Below, piece by piece: positions 49,606-58,531 of a DNA stretch of 64,000 bases. The notes under the pieces were generated by a model that saw only the letters and a program-made list of their open reading frames with translations, made no database searches and was not told the DNA's origin. Made by a program: the position numbers and the translations under genes. Positions within the stretch are counted from its first letter, which is position 1. The number at the start of each line of letters is the position of its first letter. The stretch comes from Vibrio diazotrophicus (lineage in GTDB: Bacteria > Pseudomonadota > Gammaproteobacteria > Enterobacterales > Vibrionaceae): NCBI RefSeq assembly GCF_038452265.1, contig NZ_CP151843.1, positions 620,001 to 684,000 of the forward strand, in the 5' to 3' direction.

Positions 49606-51423
49606 TTATCGACGTTTTTCAGGCAGTTTTTCGGCTTTCTCTTTCGAGATCCACCAAGTATCTAAGCCCAAATCGTATTTCGGCATCACACTTGGTCGCT
49701 CAAACTTATCCCACATCGCTACACGATAAAGACTCGAATGCCACTGAGGAATGATATAGAAGTTCCACTGTAGAATTCGGTCAAGCGCTCGGCCTAAACT
49801 TAACAGCTTTTTCGGTTGTTCCTGATTTTTGGAAATCTGAAACGTAAGATCATCAATGACAGGATCCATTACACCAGCAGTGTTGTAGGTTGAATCTATG
49901 TAGTTTGAGTTCCATACAATCATCAGGTTAGAACTTGGGAATGGATTAGCAAAGTAAGATGAGGAGACCATATCGAAATCGCGGTCACGTAGTCGCTTAA
50001 TATATTGCGTGTTATCAACAGTGCGAATTTTCATCTCAATCCCCATCAGTTTGAGATTTTTTTGCAACGGTATCGCGATACGCTCAGTGGTCGGGTTGTA
50101 GATAAGCAGTTCAAAGGTCATTGGTTCGCCAGTTTTAGCGTTCACCATCACTTTATCTTTCAGCTCCCAACCTGCGCTTTTTAACAACGCAAAAGCGGTT
50201 CTCATTTGGGTACGGATACGTCCACTGCCGTCCGTCACTGGCGGTTGATACTCTTCAGTAAATACTCTGGGTGGAATCGCTTGTTTAACTGGGTTGAGAA
50301 TAGCTAACTCTTCTTCGCTGGGTAAGCCTTTCGCTTCATAGTCAGTGTTTTGGAAATAACTGCGAGTGCGAGAGTATTGGCTATAGAACATGTTCTTGTT
50401 CATCCACTCAAAATCCATCGCATAGTTCAGAGCTTCACGAACTCGCACGTCTTGGAATACCGGTCTTTGCGTGTTGAACACAAAACCTTGTGTACTGGCG
50501 GGCGCATTGTGCTCAATTTCTTCTTTCTTGATAAAGCCATTGTCGAAGTTAACGCCAGTGTAAGATGTCGCCCAAAATTTAGCTTGGCTCTCCTGACGTA
50601 AATCAAACTCACCTGCCTTAAAGGCCTCAAGCATCACCGTATCATCTCGGTAATAGTCATATTGAACTTGCTTGAAGTTGTTGCGCCCAACATTGACGGG
50701 GAGATCCTTGGCCCAGTAGTTGTCATCCAACTGATACGTCACGCTCTGACCCATTTTGTAGTCCGAGATTTTGTATGGGCCGCTACCTACTGGTGGCTCA
50801 TTTAAAGGCTCTGCGAAGTTTTTGTCTTTCCAGAAATGTTCGGGTAACACTCGGGTTCCTTGAGCAAAGCTAAACAACTTTTCTCTATTGGGTTCCGACA
50901 TTTCAATACGCACGGTCAGTGGTGCTATCGCCTTAACGGATTTGATCTCTTTGTAATAGACGCGGTACTGAGGTACGCCTTCAGTCATGAACTTGTTGAA
51001 GGTGAATTCCACATCGGCTGCGGTAATGGGCTCTCCATCCTGAAAGCGAGCTTTAGGATTAATGTCTAACTCAAGCCAGGTGTAATCATCGGAATAGCGA
51101 ACTTTTTCAGTGATAAGGGGGTAATAAGAGTCAATTTCATCGGTTGGTGAATACATCAAGGTGTCATAAAGTTCACCTGTGTATATCGCAGGCACACCGC
51201 GTGAAGCATAACGGTTAAAATTATCGTAAGTACCGACCTGTCCGTAAGTGATTTTTCCGTACTTGGGAGCATCAGGATTGACGTAATCAAAATGAGTAAA
51301 GTCTTGCGGATACTTTGCTTCACCAAATCCAACCAATCGAGTGGTTTCGATAACGTCCGCCAAAGCAAAGTGGCTAATTGCAGTAAGCACAATCCCTAAA
51401 ACAAGTGGTTTGGCATTTCCCAT
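49606..51423 (-). CDS. yejA: Peptide-binding protein YejA
   Basis: This 605-residue periplasmic oligopeptide-binding protein (SBP_bac_5) has a signal peptide ending HFALA before DVIETT. Family landmarks are HFDYVNPDAPKYGKITYGQVGTYDNFNRY, the lobe segment PPVGSGPYKISDYKMGQSV and RDFDMVSSSYFANPFPSSN near the end. I use ATG 51423, preceded by AAGGATTCGCGG. A TTG eight codons upstream gives an odd basic extension. It delivers peptides to YejBEF and is the first gene of the operon. The 214 bases upstream presumably hold the promoter. Confidence 0.93.
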   Translation of the reverse strand: MGNAKPLVLGIVLTAISHFALADVIETTRLVGFGEAKYPQDFTHFDYVNPDAPKYGKITYGQVGTYDNFNRYASRGVPAIYTGELYDTLMYSPTDEIDSYYPLITEKVRYSDDYTWLELDINPKARFQDGEPITAADVEFTFNKFMTEGVPQYRVYYKEIKSVKAIAPLTVRIEMSEPNREKLFSFAQGTRVLPEHFWKDKNFAEPLNEPPVGSGPYKISDYKMGQSVTYQLDDNYWAKDLPVNVGRNNFKQVQYDYYRDDTVMLEAFKAGEFDLRQESQAKFWATSYTGVNFDNGFIKKEEIEHNAPASTQGFVFNTQRPVFQDVRVREALNYAMDFEWMNKNMFYSQYSRTRSYFQNTDYEAKGLPSEEELAILNPVKQAIPPRVFTEEYQPPVTDGSGRIRTQMRTAFALLKSAGWELKDKVMVNAKTGEPMTFELLIYNPTTERIAIPLQKNLKLMGIEMKIRTVDNTQYIKRLRDRDFDMVSSSYFANPFPSSNLMIVWNSNYIDSTYNTAGVMDPVIDDLTFQISKNQEQPKKLLSLGRALDRILQWNFYIIPQWHSSLYRVAMWDKFERPSVMPKYDLGLDTWWISKEKAEKLPEKRR

Positions 51424-51637
51424 TCCGCGAATCCTTCTATTTATCAAAATGACACTGAGTTACCCGACGCCATATTACATAGCTCATATCCGGATAATGC
51501 AGGATATTATTAATAATTCAGTCACTTGGATAAGTATAGAGAAGTTTCCACAGAACGAAACCGCCAAAGCGTTAGCAAGTTGCAACAAATCTACATTTCA
51601 GCGGTTTCTTATGTTCATGTCTCACGCTTTAGAGATA

Positions 51638-52156
51638 TCAGAGCATTTCTTGAGCAATCAAACGCAGCAAATAGGTTTCGCGCTCAATACTCATCCCCTT
51701 TTTCGGGCTTTCTAGAATGGTTTTTTCGTTGTGAGCTATCGCTTGGTGAATATTAATCCAACGAGGTTCCATGCCATTGCGTATTTCGTAGTCTTCAAAT
51801 TTGGTGTTGCCCAGTTCGCGATCAATCTTGCAGGTGTAGCAATACGAGATCATATGCATCACATCAAAATCATTTTTGTACCAAGGGCGAAACTCCTCGT
51901 AGATACCATAAGGCTTGATGGAATGGATATTCTTTGCTCCGGTTTCTTCTTCCAGCTCGCGTACCAAACCCGCAAGCACATCTTCACCGTCATCTAACCC
52001 GCCACCCGGAAGTGTGTAGTCATGATATCGCTCGGTATACAACATTAAGATATCTTCGCCATCAATCACAATCGCTCTTGTTGCTTTGCGTTGTAGCACT
52101 GTGTACTGGCTTAAGCGTTCGACATCAGGATGAACGGCAGTTTGTAAATGTCTCAT
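51638..52156 (-). CDS. Nudix hydrolase (ADP-ribose pyrophosphatase-like)
   Basis: This 172-residue Nudix enzyme has a complete Nudix box GGGLDDGEDVLAGLVRELEEETGA, in which the glutamates of RELEEE coordinate the catalytic metal. The preceding strand is RAIVIDGEDILMLYTERYHDYTLPGG. The short N-terminal segment (residues 1-35) is not from a named domain. ATG 52156 is chosen because it follows AAGGGAACC. In-frame codons up to 52219 lie across a terminator and are unlikely. The family hydrolyses nucleoside diphosphates linked to other groups. The exact substrate is not evident. Confidence 0.84.
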   Translation of the reverse strand: MRHLQTAVHPDVERLSQYTVLQRKATRAIVIDGEDILMLYTERYHDYTLPGGGLDDGEDVLAGLVRELEEETGAKNIHSIKPYGIYEEFRPWYKNDFDVMHMISYCYTCKIDRELGNTKFEDYEIRNGMEPRWINIHQAIAHNEKTILESPKKGMSIERETYLLRLIAQEML

Positions 52157-52194
52157 GGTGGTTCCCTTAAATTTCTCGGCGCGAATTCTAACAT

Positions 52195-52217
52195 AAAAAA
52201 GCCCCGTTAAACGGGGC
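52195..52217 (-). terminator. Terminator of the DHH phosphoesterase gene
   Basis: GCCCCGT (52201-52207) pairs with ACGGGGC (52211-52217) and is followed on the minus strand by six Ts. It lies 28 bases after the stop at 52245. Confidence 0.9.
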
Positions 52218-52244
52218 ATAAGTCACTTGGAACAAGCCTTGATT

Positions 52245-53177
52245 TCAACCATCTGCGGTGATTCGCTTAATCAACTCTTGCTCAACTTTCGGTGCGAGAT
52301 CCACATCGATCTGACAAGTCCCCGCTGCGTGGTGACCACCGCCTCCATATTCAAGCATTAGCTCGCCTACGTTGGTTTTTGAGCTGCGATCAAAGATGGA
52401 TTTACCTGTGGCAAACACGATGTTTTGCTTTTGGAAACCCCACATTTTATGAATTGAAATATTACACTGCGGGTAAAGGGCATAAATGATAAAACGGTTG
52501 CCAGCGTAAATCACTTCTTCTTCGGTTAGATCTAACACCACCAGATTTCTATACACGGTGCCGCACTTCATAACTTGCTCTTTAAACTTGTTTTCGTGCT
52601 CTCGATACAACTCGATCCGTTCTCTCACATCAGGCAGATCGAGAATTTGCTCAATGGTGTGGTTACCACAGTAATCAATCAGATCCATCATCAGGTTATA
52701 GTTTGAAATTCTGAAATCGCGAAACCGCCCCAATCCAGTTCTCGCATCCATCAAAAAGTTAAGCAGGTTCCAACCCGTAGAATCCAGTACTTCATCACGT
52801 GTGAACTGAGCGGAATCACCTTTGTCCACCGCTTCCATCATTTCCAACCATGCTTCAGGAAAGACATCCAGCCCACCGTAGTAGTCCCATACCACTCGCG
52901 CCGCAGAAGGCGCATTTGGATCGATAATGTGATTAAGTCTGGGTTCTGTATTGCGAATGGTTTCAGAAAGGTGGTGGTCAAATATCAGAAAGGCGTTTTC
53001 AACATAAGGTAAGTTGGTGGTGATATCGTTTTCTGTTATCGCTATCTTGCCGTCTTGCATATCTTTGGGATGCACAAACTTGATGTCGTTAATTAAGTTA
53101 AGTTTTTTGAGAAACACTGCGCAAACCAATCCGTCAAAGTCACTTCGGGTGACAAGCCGATATTTGTTATCCGCCAT
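52245..53177 (-). CDS. DHH-family phosphoesterase (exopolyphosphatase-like)
   Basis: This 310-residue protein of the DHH/DHHA1 superfamily has motif I RSDFDG (D13 and D15), a later DHH motif (LIFDHHLS), a middle acidic motif near EAVDKGDS, and the C-terminal DHHA1 signature GGGGHHAAGTCQI. These are the two-metal phosphodiesterase residues of the family, whose members cleave polyphosphate, pAp, oligoribonucleotides or cyclic dinucleotides. Which of these applies cannot be decided from sequence alone. It stands alone with its own terminator, and the start has a GGGGATT site. Confidence 0.83.
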   Translation of the reverse strand: MADNKYRLVTRSDFDGLVCAVFLKKLNLINDIKFVHPKDMQDGKIAITENDITTNLPYVENAFLIFDHHLSETIRNTEPRLNHIIDPNAPSAARVVWDYYGGLDVFPEAWLEMMEAVDKGDSAQFTRDEVLDSTGWNLLNFLMDARTGLGRFRDFRISNYNLMMDLIDYCGNHTIEQILDLPDVRERIELYREHENKFKEQVMKCGTVYRNLVVLDLTEEEVIYAGNRFIIYALYPQCNISIHKMWGFQKQNIVFATGKSIFDRSSKTNVGELMLEYGGGGHHAAGTCQIDVDLAPKVEQELIKRITADG

Positions 53178-53495
53178 TGGTTAATCCCCTAAATTTTTTA
53201 TACTCGTCATTCTTCCCCTCATGCTTTCACCGCTATTGATGCTCAACTCAAGAAAGCACTATGCCTTAATTTTAGACAGCATGTTTTTTTTAACAAACTT
53301 AAGACAATGGTTTTTAAAAAAATATTCTACAATTTCCATATGGCGTAATCACTTGAAGTTACAGCTCGTTTCTAAATGGTCGCGTTAAGTACACATTTGT
53401 GAATGTGAAGAAGAGTACATGACGGAAGGCCAAACCGCTGAAACACCAAGCAGAACCAATTTAAAATAAACTCAATAAGCCCATGGAGATACCCG
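53178..53495. other. Non-coding gap upstream of the DUF333 lipoprotein
   Basis: 318 bases between divergent genes. It is AT-rich, with a poly-T stretch (53286-53292). I see no gene or recognisable operator, so it is probably just the two promoters. Confidence 0.45.
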
Positions 53496-53756
53496 ATGAA
53501 AAAACACAGTTTTGTGATTTCAGCTTTAATAGGTAGTGCACTACTTGTTGGCTGCTCAAACGAACCAGATGAATACGCTGTGAAGGAGTATGAAGCAACC
53601 ACGAGCCCTGCCTCACTCTACTGTGTACAGCAAGGCGGAAAACTCGCAATGGTAACTGAGAACGATAAACGTGTAACATATTGTGTGCTCTCAGATGATG
53701 AGAAGGTCGAACAGTGGGAATACTACGAAAACCGCCAAGAAAAAGATAAGCAATAA
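53496..53756 (+). CDS. DUF333-family lipoprotein
   Basis: This 86-residue protein has a lipoprotein signal peptide and lipobox LVGC (cysteine at 20). A DUF333 domain follows: PASLYCVQQGGKLAMVTENDKRVTYCVLSDDEKVEQWEYYE, with the conserved cysteines C43 and C63, probably disulfide-linked, and the C-terminal acidic/aromatic helix. The residue after the lipid cysteine is serine, so outer-membrane localisation is expected. The family is exported and linked loosely to heat-shock protein HslJ homologues, but its function is unknown. The start has a GGAG site. Confidence 0.85.
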   Translation: MKKHSFVISALIGSALLVGCSNEPDEYAVKEYEATTSPASLYCVQQGGKLAMVTENDKRVTYCVLSDDEKVEQWEYYENRQEKDKQ

Positions 53757-53790
53757 GTACGCAGCTATTCACTCAGTCGTGAGTAAAAAT

Positions 53791-54027
53791 CCACCTGCAT
53801 AGCAGGTGGCTTTGAATGGCCCCCTATAAGGGGGCTATAACACATCAAGTTATAAACTAGCGTCAGTGTGCGCTTTAGTATTCAACTTCTACGACAAAGA
53901 GCATCCATTACACTCCGTATTTTTGCCGAATCATAACCTTTAAGCGTTATTTGTATACTCTATCCCTTAACCTTAACGCCTTTCGGGCAAAGCCCAAAAG
54001 GACAATCACCACCTTCATAGAAGGTGG
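53791..54027. mobile_element. Probable IS200/IS605-derived MITE bounded by matching hairpins
   Basis: A 237-bp stretch without a gene begins and ends with near-identical hairpins: CCACCTGCATAGCAGGTGG (53791-53809) and CCACCTTCATAGAAGGTGG (54009-54027). They differ only by one compensated base pair. Each has an inner second hairpin: GCCCCCT/AGGGGGC (53819-53835) and CCTTTCGGGC/GCCCAAAAGG (53979-54001). Terminal subterminal hairpins in place of inverted repeats are the hallmark of IS200/IS605 elements, which move by single-strand HUH chemistry. No tnpA or tnpB is present, so this is a non-autonomous relic. Family assignment is inference. Confidence 0.6.
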
Positions 54028-54041
54028 TTTAGGGTAGAAAA

Positions 54042-54068
54042 CAACAAAGGCAGCTAAAGCTGCCTTTT
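54042..54068 (-). terminator. Terminator of yqjG
   Basis: AAAGGCAGCT (54046-54055) pairs with AGCTGCCTTT (54058-54067). On the minus strand it is followed by GTTGTTTT, just after the yqjG stop. Confidence 0.85.
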
Positions 54069-54071
54069 GTT

Positions 54072-55043
54072 TTAGTGCCCTAAAGAGCGAAGCAAATCAT
54101 CAATGTGTTTTGGTCCGATTGGCCGCACACCGGAAGGATTAAGATCTTTGATTGAGTAATAGCCAGTGATGATATGGTCCATATTTACCGTATCAATAAC
54201 ACCGGGCAAGCGTAAGATTTGCTCCATATAAGCAGATAGATTTTTGTAATCTGCAATACGTTTGAAGTTAGTCTTAAACAACCCATGATAAGCGGCATCA
54301 AAACGAATCAGGGTGACAAACGTGCGAACATCGGTTTCTGTTAACTGATTGCCCACCAGATAATCTTGACCTTCCAGACGTTGTTCAAGCTCGTCGAGCA
54401 TTGAGAAAACGCCGGTTACCGCTTCTAGATAAGACTCCTGAGACTGCGTAAAGCCCGCTTTATAAACACCATTGTTTAGCAGGTCATAGATACGAAGATT
54501 CAGCTCATCAATTTCACTTGTGTATTGCTCTGGGTACAAACGAACATCTGACGGCACTAAGTGTTCGAATGCGGTATCTAACATACGCAATATATCTGCG
54601 CTCTCGTTATTTACCATCACATTCTGTTTCATGTCCCACAATACAGGAACGGTCGCACGACCAGTAAAACGTGAATCCGCTCGGGTGTATATTTCATGGA
54701 GGTAGTTCGAATTAAACAGTGGATCAGTGTCAGAACCTGCGTATTGCGAAAAGCTCCAGCCTTGGTTAGTCATCACAGGGTTCACCACTGTAACTTCGAT
54801 GTACTCATCTAAACCTTTAAGCTTACGAGCCATCAATGTCCGTGAAGCCCAAGGACAAATATAAGCAACGTATAGACGATAACGCCCCGCTTCAGCTTTG
54901 AAACCACTAGTACCAGTTGGGCCAGCGCTGCCATCCGGTGTTATCCAGTTACGAAAACTGGAGACTTGTCGAACAAAACGTCCTTTCTCGTCAGCTTTCT
55001 GCATTGCTTTCCAATCTTTTGTCCATTTACCGTCAACTAACAT
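54072..55043 (-). CDS. yqjG: Glutathionyl-hydroquinone reductase YqjG
   Basis: This 323-residue xi-class glutathione transferase reduces glutathionyl-hydroquinones to hydroquinones and free glutathione. The active-site motif is YICPWASR with the catalytic C63, the same position as in E. coli YqjG. The sequence around VVNPVMTNQGWSFSQ, NNESADILRML and the end GPKHIDDLLRSLGH are family marks. The start has a GGGGTT site. The MITE described at 53791-54027 lies just beyond its terminator. It is a stand-alone gene. Confidence 0.93.
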   Translation of the reverse strand: MLVDGKWTKDWKAMQKADEKGRFVRQVSSFRNWITPDGSAGPTGTSGFKAEAGRYRLYVAYICPWASRTLMARKLKGLDEYIEVTVVNPVMTNQGWSFSQYAGSDTDPLFNSNYLHEIYTRADSRFTGRATVPVLWDMKQNVMVNNESADILRMLDTAFEHLVPSDVRLYPEQYTSEIDELNLRIYDLLNNGVYKAGFTQSQESYLEAVTGVFSMLDELEQRLEGQDYLVGNQLTETDVRTFVTLIRFDAAYHGLFKTNFKRIADYKNLSAYMEQILRLPGVIDTVNMDHIITGYYSIKDLNPSGVRPIGPKHIDDLLRSLGH

Positions 55044-55187
55044 GGCAACCCCTTATCTGAATCGAATCAATTTATCTAACCTTCTAAATACTGGATTCAG
55101 TATGATTACCATCGCGAATTAGAGCAATGACGTATTCAATGAGAAATAATCAACAATACGTTTATAAATTTATACCTATGATGAAGT

Positions 55188-55222
55188 GACAAAAGCCAAC
55201 AGCGCTGGCCACTGTTGGCTTT
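55188..55222 (-). terminator. Terminator of the amine-catabolism operon
   Basis: AAAGCCAACAG (55192-55202) pairs with CTGTTGGCTTT (55212-55222) around a nine-base loop, with Ts following on the minus strand, 26 bases after the permease stop. Confidence 0.85.
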
Positions 55223-55247
55223 AGATATAAAAGAACGAATATCTTGG

Positions 55248-56648
55248 TTAGTTCATATCAGGTGTAAACAGACCACGCTTCATATAGAATTTAACCCAAA
55301 GCGCACCAATGAAGCTGATAAGCAGCAAGATACCGCCCGCAACGCTGTATACCATTTGTGTCATCTCTTCAGATGGTGAGTTATGAAGCGCGACATACCC
55401 CATAGCAACGATGCCGAGAATCTGTGGAATGGGGAAGAAAGGCGATTTATAAGGACGATTTTGATTAGGCAGTTTCTTACGTAATACAATCACGTCAATA
55501 TGTGCCACCATGTAAGCCAGTAACCAGCTTGTGGTTGCAGCAATAACCAACACAATCAGTGAATCAATATTAACCAACATGAACGCTATCGCTGTGCATG
55601 ATGCAATCATAACCACACCAGCCCACGGAACATCGTAGCGGTTCTTTGCTTTTAGCTGAGGGAACGCTTGTCCTTGCATCGCCATGCCGTGCAACATTCT
55701 AGGAATAGAAGCCAGAATCGTATTAATCGTACTGCATGTCGCCGTCAGTGCCATCACAGTAGCGACTAACAAACCGCTTTGACCAAACACACCATTTGCA
55801 TAATTCAGGTAAGGAATCGGTGACGTAACCAATGTTTCAGTATCCAGATACAGCGTGGCACCGTAAGCAAATGCTAGAAAAATGGCAAATATCATCGTCA
55901 ATGACCAGTGCATGGCACGCGGTATATTCTTTGTCGGATTCTGCACTTCATTGATCATTGGACAAATAAACTCAACACCAACCATCAGCCACATCGCTAA
56001 TGCGATTAAGCCGACAAAACTGCCATCCAGCACACCGCCGAAACTCCAGTCAACACTGTCTCCATTTAGAACTGGATGTGGTTCACTAGCACCAGTAATA
56101 GCAAAGATTCCAATCAGAATAAGTGCACTGACCAATACAAACGCTAACATATTTTGAACTTTCGCAAACACGTCAGCACCAATCAGGTTGGTGACACTTA
56201 AAATAACCAAAATCGCAATCGGCACTAACTTTGCGGGGAATAAACCCGGCAGTAATTCTGACAACATTGCATCTACCAAGAACATTTCGACAGGTAATGC
56301 CAAAATCGCGACCACCACATAACCCGAAAAAACAGACACTATTGCCGGAAAGTGACCTATCGCTTTCTGCGTGTATGTGGCTAACGTGCCTTCTTGAGGA
56401 AACATCAGAGACAGTTCCGCAAAACTCATCGCGTTAAATTGCGCCAATATGTATGCACAAACCATCGCTGCAACAAACGCCATTCCACCGATACCGATAC
56501 CCTGCGTTGCGGAGATCATCGCGCCTTGCACAATGACAAGGCCGATGCAGATCGCCATCATGGTTGGTAATCCCATTTTATTGATTTTTGTTTTATCCGC
56601 TGATCCTCCAGCGGTAGCAATTTTGCGTGAGTATATAGTGTCGCTCAT
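55248..56648 (-). CDS. APC-family amino-acid/amine permease
   Basis: This 466-residue secondary transporter has 12 predicted membrane segments and belongs to the amino acid-polyamine-organocation superfamily. Landmarks are MAICIGLVIVQGAMISATQG, the family motif SFAELSLMFPQEGTLATYTQKAIG, GVEFICPMINEVQNPTKNIPRAM and SIPRMLHGMAMQGQ. ATG 56648 has an AAGGAATTTGG site, while the longer frame begins at TTG. It is the last gene of a four-gene set with an FAD oxidoreductase, a RidA-like protein and an ornithine-cyclodeaminase-like protein, so it probably imports their amine or imino-acid substrate. Confidence 0.86.
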   Translation of the reverse strand: MSDTIYSRKIATAGGSADKTKINKMGLPTMMAICIGLVIVQGAMISATQGIGIGGMAFVAAMVCAYILAQFNAMSFAELSLMFPQEGTLATYTQKAIGHFPAIVSVFSGYVVVAILALPVEMFLVDAMLSELLPGLFPAKLVPIAILVILSVTNLIGADVFAKVQNMLAFVLVSALILIGIFAITGASEPHPVLNGDSVDWSFGGVLDGSFVGLIALAMWLMVGVEFICPMINEVQNPTKNIPRAMHWSLTMIFAIFLAFAYGATLYLDTETLVTSPIPYLNYANGVFGQSGLLVATVMALTATCSTINTILASIPRMLHGMAMQGQAFPQLKAKNRYDVPWAGVVMIASCTAIAFMLVNIDSLIVLVIAATTSWLLAYMVAHIDVIVLRKKLPNQNRPYKSPFFPIPQILGIVAMGYVALHNSPSEEMTQMVYSVAGGILLLISFIGALWVKFYMKRGLFTPDMN

Positions 56649-56700
56649 ATCCAAATTCCTTTTGTAAATAGAGTCTTATGACCTAAACCAAATGTTCAAT

Positions 56701-57993
56701 CTATAGTCTGTCAAACCGATAAGGTGACGGATCTATGATTGGGTTCATACCGCTAACTAAATCTGCAGCTAACTGCCCTGCCGCAGGTCCTGTACCAAAG
56801 CCATGCCCTGAAAAACCCGTCGCTATGGTTAATCCCGGAATATCCTTTATCCGATCAATAACAGGGTTTGAATCTGGTGTTACATCGATTTGTCCAGCCC
56901 AAGCTTCTTCAATCTGTGCGCTATCAAACGCTGGCCAGGCTTTACGTAAATTGGTTAAGGCCTCCTGATTTAATCCACTATTATGTAATGGGTCAATAGT
57001 TCTCACTTTCTCAAAAGGTGAGCTTGAACCACTGTCCCAACGTCTTGAAATTACTAAATCTTTTAAGAAATAATTGCCGAGTGAAACACGCAAATAACTT
57101 CTTTGGTTCTTAAGTTGGCTGAGGTATCGGTGTCCTATTAATAGATGGTCGAGACATAAAGGAGCATCCAAAGCACCACGTTGAGTTATGATGAATCCGC
57201 CGTCTTGATGTTTGCGGAAAGAGAAGTTTGACGCACCAACAGCAATCTCAGTTGGACCTTCCATTGGCTTAGTGCGCATCACTGAGCAGATAAGCGGCAA
57301 TGTCGGAAGAGAAATGCCTTCGTTGTCCAAAAAGCGACGTGACCATGCGCCACCAGCTAACAATACTTGTTGACATCGAATCTCGCCTTGTTCAGTGACA
57401 ACGCCTGTCACTTTCCCCGCAGAACGTGTTAGTCCTCGTACCGCACAGTTCTGAACTAAAAGAGCGCCCTTGTTAACGGCTGCTTGAGCCATAGCACTAG
57501 TTGCAATCGCTGGTTCAGCACGACCATCTGAAGGAGTATAGATCCCCCCCAACCATTTACCTTTTCCGCCCTGCACCATATTGTCGACATCAGTAGGCGT
57601 CAACATACGAGAATCCAGTTCCAGAGACTTAACCGACTCCAACCAGCTTTCATGCATCACCAATTGTTCTTCTGAATCGGATAAGAACATGATGCCTGCT
57701 TGTTTATAACCAACATCACGTCCGACTCGTTGTGACATCTGAGCCCAAAGTTTATCTGCCGCTTGTGCCAAAGGTACATCATCAAAATGTCGGTTTGTCT
57801 TGCGAATCCAACCAAGGTTTCTTGACGACTGCTCTCCGGCTATATGTCCTTTTTCAAGCAACACTACAGGTATATTTCTTTCTGCCAAGGTCAGTGCTGC
57901 ACTAACACCAACAATTCCACCACCAATGATCACTACACTAGTCGACTCTGGAATCACATCTGTAGTCTGAATTCGTTCAAGGGTTTTAGTCAT
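56701..57993 (-). CDS. FAD-dependent amine/D-amino-acid oxidoreductase (DAO family)
   Basis: This 430-residue protein has an N-terminal FAD-binding Rossmann motif TSVVIIGGGIVGVSAALTLAERNIPVVLLEKG (residues 18-49). The insert GEQSSRNLGWIRKTNRH is typical of this DAO subgroup, with VLLAGGAWSRRFL in the middle and a C-terminal FAD segment GLTIATGFSGHGFGTGPAAGQL. Relatives oxidise secondary or D-amino acids and polyamine derivatives to imines with electron transfer to oxygen or quinone. Genes on either side (permease and RidA-like) suggest a catabolic role. The substrate is not identified. The start has an AAAGGA site. Confidence 0.85.
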   Translation of the reverse strand: MTKTLERIQTTDVIPESTSVVIIGGGIVGVSAALTLAERNIPVVLLEKGHIAGEQSSRNLGWIRKTNRHFDDVPLAQAADKLWAQMSQRVGRDVGYKQAGIMFLSDSEEQLVMHESWLESVKSLELDSRMLTPTDVDNMVQGGKGKWLGGIYTPSDGRAEPAIATSAMAQAAVNKGALLVQNCAVRGLTRSAGKVTGVVTEQGEIRCQQVLLAGGAWSRRFLDNEGISLPTLPLICSVMRTKPMEGPTEIAVGASNFSFRKHQDGGFIITQRGALDAPLCLDHLLIGHRYLSQLKNQRSYLRVSLGNYFLKDLVISRRWDSGSSSPFEKVRTIDPLHNSGLNQEALTNLRKAWPAFDSAQIEEAWAGQIDVTPDSNPVIDRIKDIPGLTIATGFSGHGFGTGPAAGQLAADLVSGMNPIIDPSPYRFDRL

Positions 57994-58040
57994 AATCCTT
58001 TATCCTAAAAAGGATGAGGCATCGCCCCATCCACACTCCA

Positions 58041-58460
58041 TTACGCTATGACGATTTGTTGTGTTTCCAAACCTGAAGCACCTCGGTACGCGGTTATCTC
58101 TAACTCAACTTTGTAAATGGTTGAGCCCAAAGGTGGACACGTAACTGTCGTCGCTGGGTTTATTCCTCTGAATTTAGTGCCAATCAGTTCCATAACAATC
58201 GATACATCTTCTGGGTTTTGAATAAACACACGTGACATCACAACATCATTGAGCGAACTATCTAGCGCTTTTAGAGCTCTTTCGATATTGCTAAATACTT
58301 GCTCAGTCTGCTCAAGCACACTTTCACTAATCAATTGTGTTTCGGGATTACGCCCTGCTGTGTTCGATACATAAATCCAATTGTCGACGGCAACGGCTCG
58401 TGAATAACTGCCCATTTCTTCGAACTTTGAACCGGTTTTAACTTTGACGTTCTGCGCCAT
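58041..58460 (-). CDS. RidA/YjgF-family protein lacking the canonical arginine
   Basis: This 139-residue YjgF/YER057c/UK114 protein has the core strand pattern GSYSRAVAVDNWIYVSNTAGRNP, VMSRVFIQNPEDVSIV and FRGINPATTVTCPPLGSTIYKVELEITAYRG. Classical RidA enzymes have an arginine in the VARLP block that binds the imine carboxylate. Here that block reads VTCPP, so cysteine or proline replaces it, while the following glutamate (KVELE) remains. It therefore belongs to a non-RidA Rid subfamily that may handle a different imine or merely bind ligand. Its place between an FAD oxidase and an ornithine-cyclodeaminase-like gene fits imine processing. Confidence 0.84.
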   Translation of the reverse strand: MAQNVKVKTGSKFEEMGSYSRAVAVDNWIYVSNTAGRNPETQLISESVLEQTEQVFSNIERALKALDSSLNDVVMSRVFIQNPEDVSIVMELIGTKFRGINPATTVTCPPLGSTIYKVELEITAYRGASGLETQQIVIA

Positions 58461-58531
58461 GCTGATTTCCTAAATGAAAGTGAAGTACTAATAGGTTTTT
58501 GTTGATGGTTGTAACTAGCGAAACGTTTCAA

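Noticed and set aside
45834..51423. Microcin C or dedicated antibiotic-uptake locus
   Set aside because: YejABEF is a conserved housekeeping peptide importer. No microcin synthesis, immunity or processing gene is present nearby.
51341..51715. 124-codon plus-strand frame overlapping the yejA start and the gap behind it
   Set aside because: Overlaps the yejA signal peptide and the end of the Nudix gene on the other strand. No ribosome-binding site or recognisable domain.
53791..54027. CRISPR or tandem-repeat array suggested by repeated hairpins
   Set aside because: Only two outer hairpins exist, at the ends of a unique 200-bp core. There is no regular repeat-spacer pattern here or elsewhere in the window.
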